A stretch of DNA of 64,000 nt. Source: Spirodela intermedia (taxonomy: Eukaryota > Streptophyta > Magnoliopsida > Alismatales > Araceae). The notes beneath the pieces were generated by a model. The model made no database searches. It saw only the letters and a program-made list of their open reading frames with translations, and had not been told where the DNA came from. Each line of letters opens with the position of its first letter. Position 1 is the first letter of the stretch. Below are positions 61,033 through 64,000 of this stretch, piece by piece. Where the stretch lies: assembly GCA_902729315.2 (NCBI GenBank), contig LR746278.1, positions 4,349,501 to 4,413,500 on the forward strand, given 5' to 3'. A program made the position numbers and the translations under genes.

Positions 61033-64000
61033 ATGGGTCCAAGTTCACCTGATAGAAGTCGTGAAGTTGCTGAAAGTCATTCTGAATTGGATCTCAACCG
61101 TGTCACAAACAAGGATGACGTGGATGTTCCCAAGCATAATTATCTGAAAGAGGACAAGAATCATCTTAAGCGCCCCGAGTCATATCCCAAGGTTTCCTCC
61201 GATGTTAACCGTGATAAAATTGTTTCTCATCTTGCTACGTCTGATTCAGACATAATAAAAGGATCTTACTTGCAATCTGGCTTTGCCCATGATGACAAGA
61301 CTGGAGGTACGTTGAGCTCTGAGGGGCAAGAGTCTCCTACCGATGTCAGGAATTACCGTGCTGAAGATGACTATGGTGATTCTCCTACTCAAAAGAAAAA
61401 AAACCTCGAAGAAATGGAAAATGGATGCTCGAGAGTTGATTTGCAAGATACTTCTTTTAGGGTTGTTAATGACAGACATCAAGAGGTTTTGGAAAAGGAA
61501 GATTATATTGGACAGAGTCATGAACCAACCAATCCATTTACTAGTGATAGTCCGGGGAAAACAGAGTTTCATAAGAAACAAGTTGACAATGAGAAAAATC
61601 TGCCAGGTGAGTCCGATGTTTGTTTTCCTCAGGCATCCCCAAAAAGTTCAGCGTCCCCAGCAAGAGAGAGCTCCTTTATTCCCGAAAGGTCTCCACAAGT
61701 TCGACCATCAGAGGAAGAGGGAAGATATTCAGATGCAGACCAAAATAGAGCATCACCAGATTCTACTTCCTCTCCTAGACGGGTGCATTCACCGTCTCCA
61801 AGAAGGCCTGGTGGAGGTCACAGACGATCTCCATCCTATGACCACATATCTCCAACTAGACAAAGAAAATCTTCTTCCCCAGTAAGAACACCTCTTAGAG
61901 ATTCTGATCAGAGGATTGATTCTCCATATAAAAGAAAAAGGTCTTCTTCCCCCAGAAATATATCTCAGGAAGATTCCCGTAATGTCATTGATTCTTCCAG
62001 GAAGCGTTCACGTACTTCACCACAAAGAAAAGATTCACCACAGAGACGAGATTCACCAAGAAGGAGAGATTCCTCACAGAGAGGAGATTCTCCACGAAAG
62101 CGCAGTTCACCACGGCGACGAGATTCACCACGAAGGAGAGATTCGCCACGGAGACAGGATTCTCCACGGCACCGAGGTTCACCTGGTGGTGATTCTCCCC
62201 AGAAGCGTCTATCTGCATCTCCACGAAAACGAGATTCATCTCAGAGGAAGAACAGATCAATTTCGCGATCTCCACCTGGGAGAAGAGATTCATCTGGGTA
62301 TAAAAGAGACCGTCGAGACCGATCTCGATCAAGATCCCCATATGGAAGGGATCATCATAGGAGATCCCCAAGGTGAAACTTGCTCCATTATTATTGATCA
62401 GCCTTTATTTCTTTCATTGGAATTTTTGTTCCTCTCTAAACCCCTATTTGTGATTTGACTGCTGGGTGGGAATTAATTTTCTTATCAATGTAATTTTTTT
62501 CTAATTTTCTCGGTGTATTTTCGTAGTTATAATTTTTTTTGTGAGTGCTGCATGGTTCATTTCTACGTACCAATAGTAGATATCTGGAATCTTATTTCGA
62601 GTCATTTCACCGGTTTTCGTACCTGTTCATTTATGCTCAACTTGTTTGCTGGCCAAGGGTTTTTCTTGTTAAGTATTCATTTCATCCTATATTTAATAAT
62701 TCATTATTTTGTGTTATTATTAGCAAGTGATTCTTGTTTTGTTTTTTTTGTTTTTTTTGTTTTTTTTTACTTACTCTTTAAAGCTTTTTCCTCCTTTGCC
62801 AGATCTACATTATTCTAAAAAGTTTAGATCTAGCTTTTGTATTCATATTTGCTATGATGTTTTTTAATGTGATATCTGATGTATTCTAGGAGGCGGCATT
62901 CTCCTAGGCGTAGGTCTCCTTCTCCAGGCTATCATTCTCGTCGCCATTCTCCAAGGAGGAGGCCTTGGTCTCCTCCCTCTAATCGCAGTACTGGTGTGGG
63001 TAGACCTGGCAAAAACTTGTTTGTTGCTGGGTTTAGCTTTGTTACTACAGAGAGAGATCTAGAGAAGAAGTTCTCTCGGTTTGGTCGTGTTACAGATGTT
63101 CGGATTGTTCGGGACAAGAGGTGCCCTCTTTGTACTTTGAAATTTATTATGACAACTTAAAATTATGATTGGTCATGGCATGCATCAGTTGTCGTTATTT
63201 GTTATTAATTTACTCAGTCATTTAATTCCGTGGATATTTATTCATTGATGTCTTATTAATGATAGCTTGTGATTCCATGCTATTTAGTGTTCTTGTGAAC
63301 AAATTATGGTTGCCAATTTAGCCTCTTAACAATTATGACTTCCGCCGTCCTATTTGCCATTGGTTTCTTCCATGTTTCGTCAACCCATGGCAAATCTGTT
63401 TTTCATACTGTATTATTATCTTTTGTTATTGCAGTTCCTCTCAATCATTGCCTCTCTTTTCCTATAAGAAGCGTCTTGTGATTCCTATTTTCCAAGTGCC
63501 ATTTTGGGCATTTTGAATATGGACAAGTAATAAGTAACTATTCTGGACTAGATTTTGGAGGGAGTCACCTTATCTTTCTCCCACTGACAATTTCTTATCT
63601 TCTACTAGCCTTTCTATTTCTCGATTGCTAAAAGAAGAACAGATATTAAACTTTCCATCAGATGATAAGAACACAATCCTCATATTCTTTCTTGTCATGG
63701 ATTCTCTGTGCATCGATTCTGCGTTTCTTGAAAAGTATGGGGGCAACTCTGGATGAATTAATCAGATGGGCCTAGATTTCTCATATTGCCGATTGCATTC
63801 TCTTACTACATCAGGCAATTTATTTTTTTTCCCCATTTCTTTTGGCCATTATTTCCTGTGTTAATTGTGCTGCTGGTGTTCCGTTCACTGCGATCTATAC
63901 TTCCCCAATTAACTATTTATTCTCTTTGCGCGGTCAAGGTCGGGGGACTCCCGCGGCTTCGGATTTCTATCCTTGGAAAAGGACGAGGAAGCTGATGCAG
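61033..64000 (+). CDS. RS-rich RNA-binding protein with C-terminal RRM, 3' partial
   Basis: Exons 61033-62372, 62890-63120 and 63939->64000 read in phase; the gene continues past the window. Residues 1 to ~240 are acidic/polar and low in complexity. From about residue 240 there is a long arginine/serine domain with repeated RRDSP(R/Q)RR units (about 62000-62270), continuing as RRHSPRRRSPSP after the first intron. An RRM then begins: RNP2 NLFVAGF at about 63015-63035, ERDLEKKFSRFG, then RNP1 RGFGFLSL in the last exon. RS domains with an RRM are typical of SR and Tra2/SR45a-like splicing factors, acting in nuclear speckles on pre-mRNA. Here the RS domain precedes the RRM, unlike classical SR proteins. 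The ATG at 61033 follows an acceptor at 61019-61020, implying a non-coding first exon near 58.7 kb. Confidence 0.88.

Noticed and set aside
1..64000. CRISPR arrays, operons, phage or other prokaryotic systems
   Set aside because: The sequence is plant nuclear DNA with spliced genes. The repeats are microsatellites, minisatellites and retroelements, without regular unique spacers.

Overview
The window is plant nuclear DNA. It has spliced genes with GT-AG introns, a nuclear gene for a chloroplast ATP synthase subunit with a transit peptide, a plant calcium-dependent protein kinase, and decayed Ty3/gypsy and Ty1/copia retroelements between and inside genes. The very GC-rich exons of atpC and the kinase, beside AT-rich intergenic DNA, suggest a monocot, probably not a grass. 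That placement is weak and the species cannot be told from the sequence.

Layout, left to right. (1) <1-12.9 kb, +: the 3' part of an RRP6-like 3 exoribonuclease gene (last exonuclease motif, HRDC-like region, EXD2-type Cys/His module). (2) 13-17 kb: repeats, then the intronless ATPC gene on the minus strand. (3) 17-26.2 kb: AT-rich decayed repeats, with a ruined gypsy reverse transcriptase and copies of a ~1.74 kb LTR-like repeat. (4) 26.6-27.1 kb, +: an 86-aa single-repeat R3-MYB of the CAPRICE/TRIPTYCHON type. (5) 28.1-38.4 kb, +: a complete 24-exon beta'-COP gene, 908 aa. (6) 38.8-57.15 kb, minus: two tandem copies of a CDPK gene. The right copy (54,068-57,145) is intact: 8 exons, 508 aa, four EF hands. 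The left copy is a pseudogene split by a gypsy element, a solo LTR and a 462-bp repeat-bearing insertion. A copia element lies about 110 bp past the stop codon of the intact copy. (7) 58.7->64 kb, +: the 5' part of an RS-rich RRM protein gene, divergent from the CDPK.

The genes are unrelated housekeeping or regulatory genes: RNA turnover, photophosphorylation, epidermal patterning, COPI traffic, calcium signalling and RNA processing. They do not form a pathway. The most instructive part is the CDPK locus. The duplicated block starts only about 10-25 bp upstream of the ATG and ends about 430 bp past the stop, so the downstream copy was born without a promoter. It then lost its start codon, HRD arginine and DFG phenylalanine, largely by C-to-T/G-to-A transitions, and collected transposons. 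I did not find a convincing new molecular system. Exon coordinates come from reading frame, splice-site dinucleotides and phase, not from transcript data.
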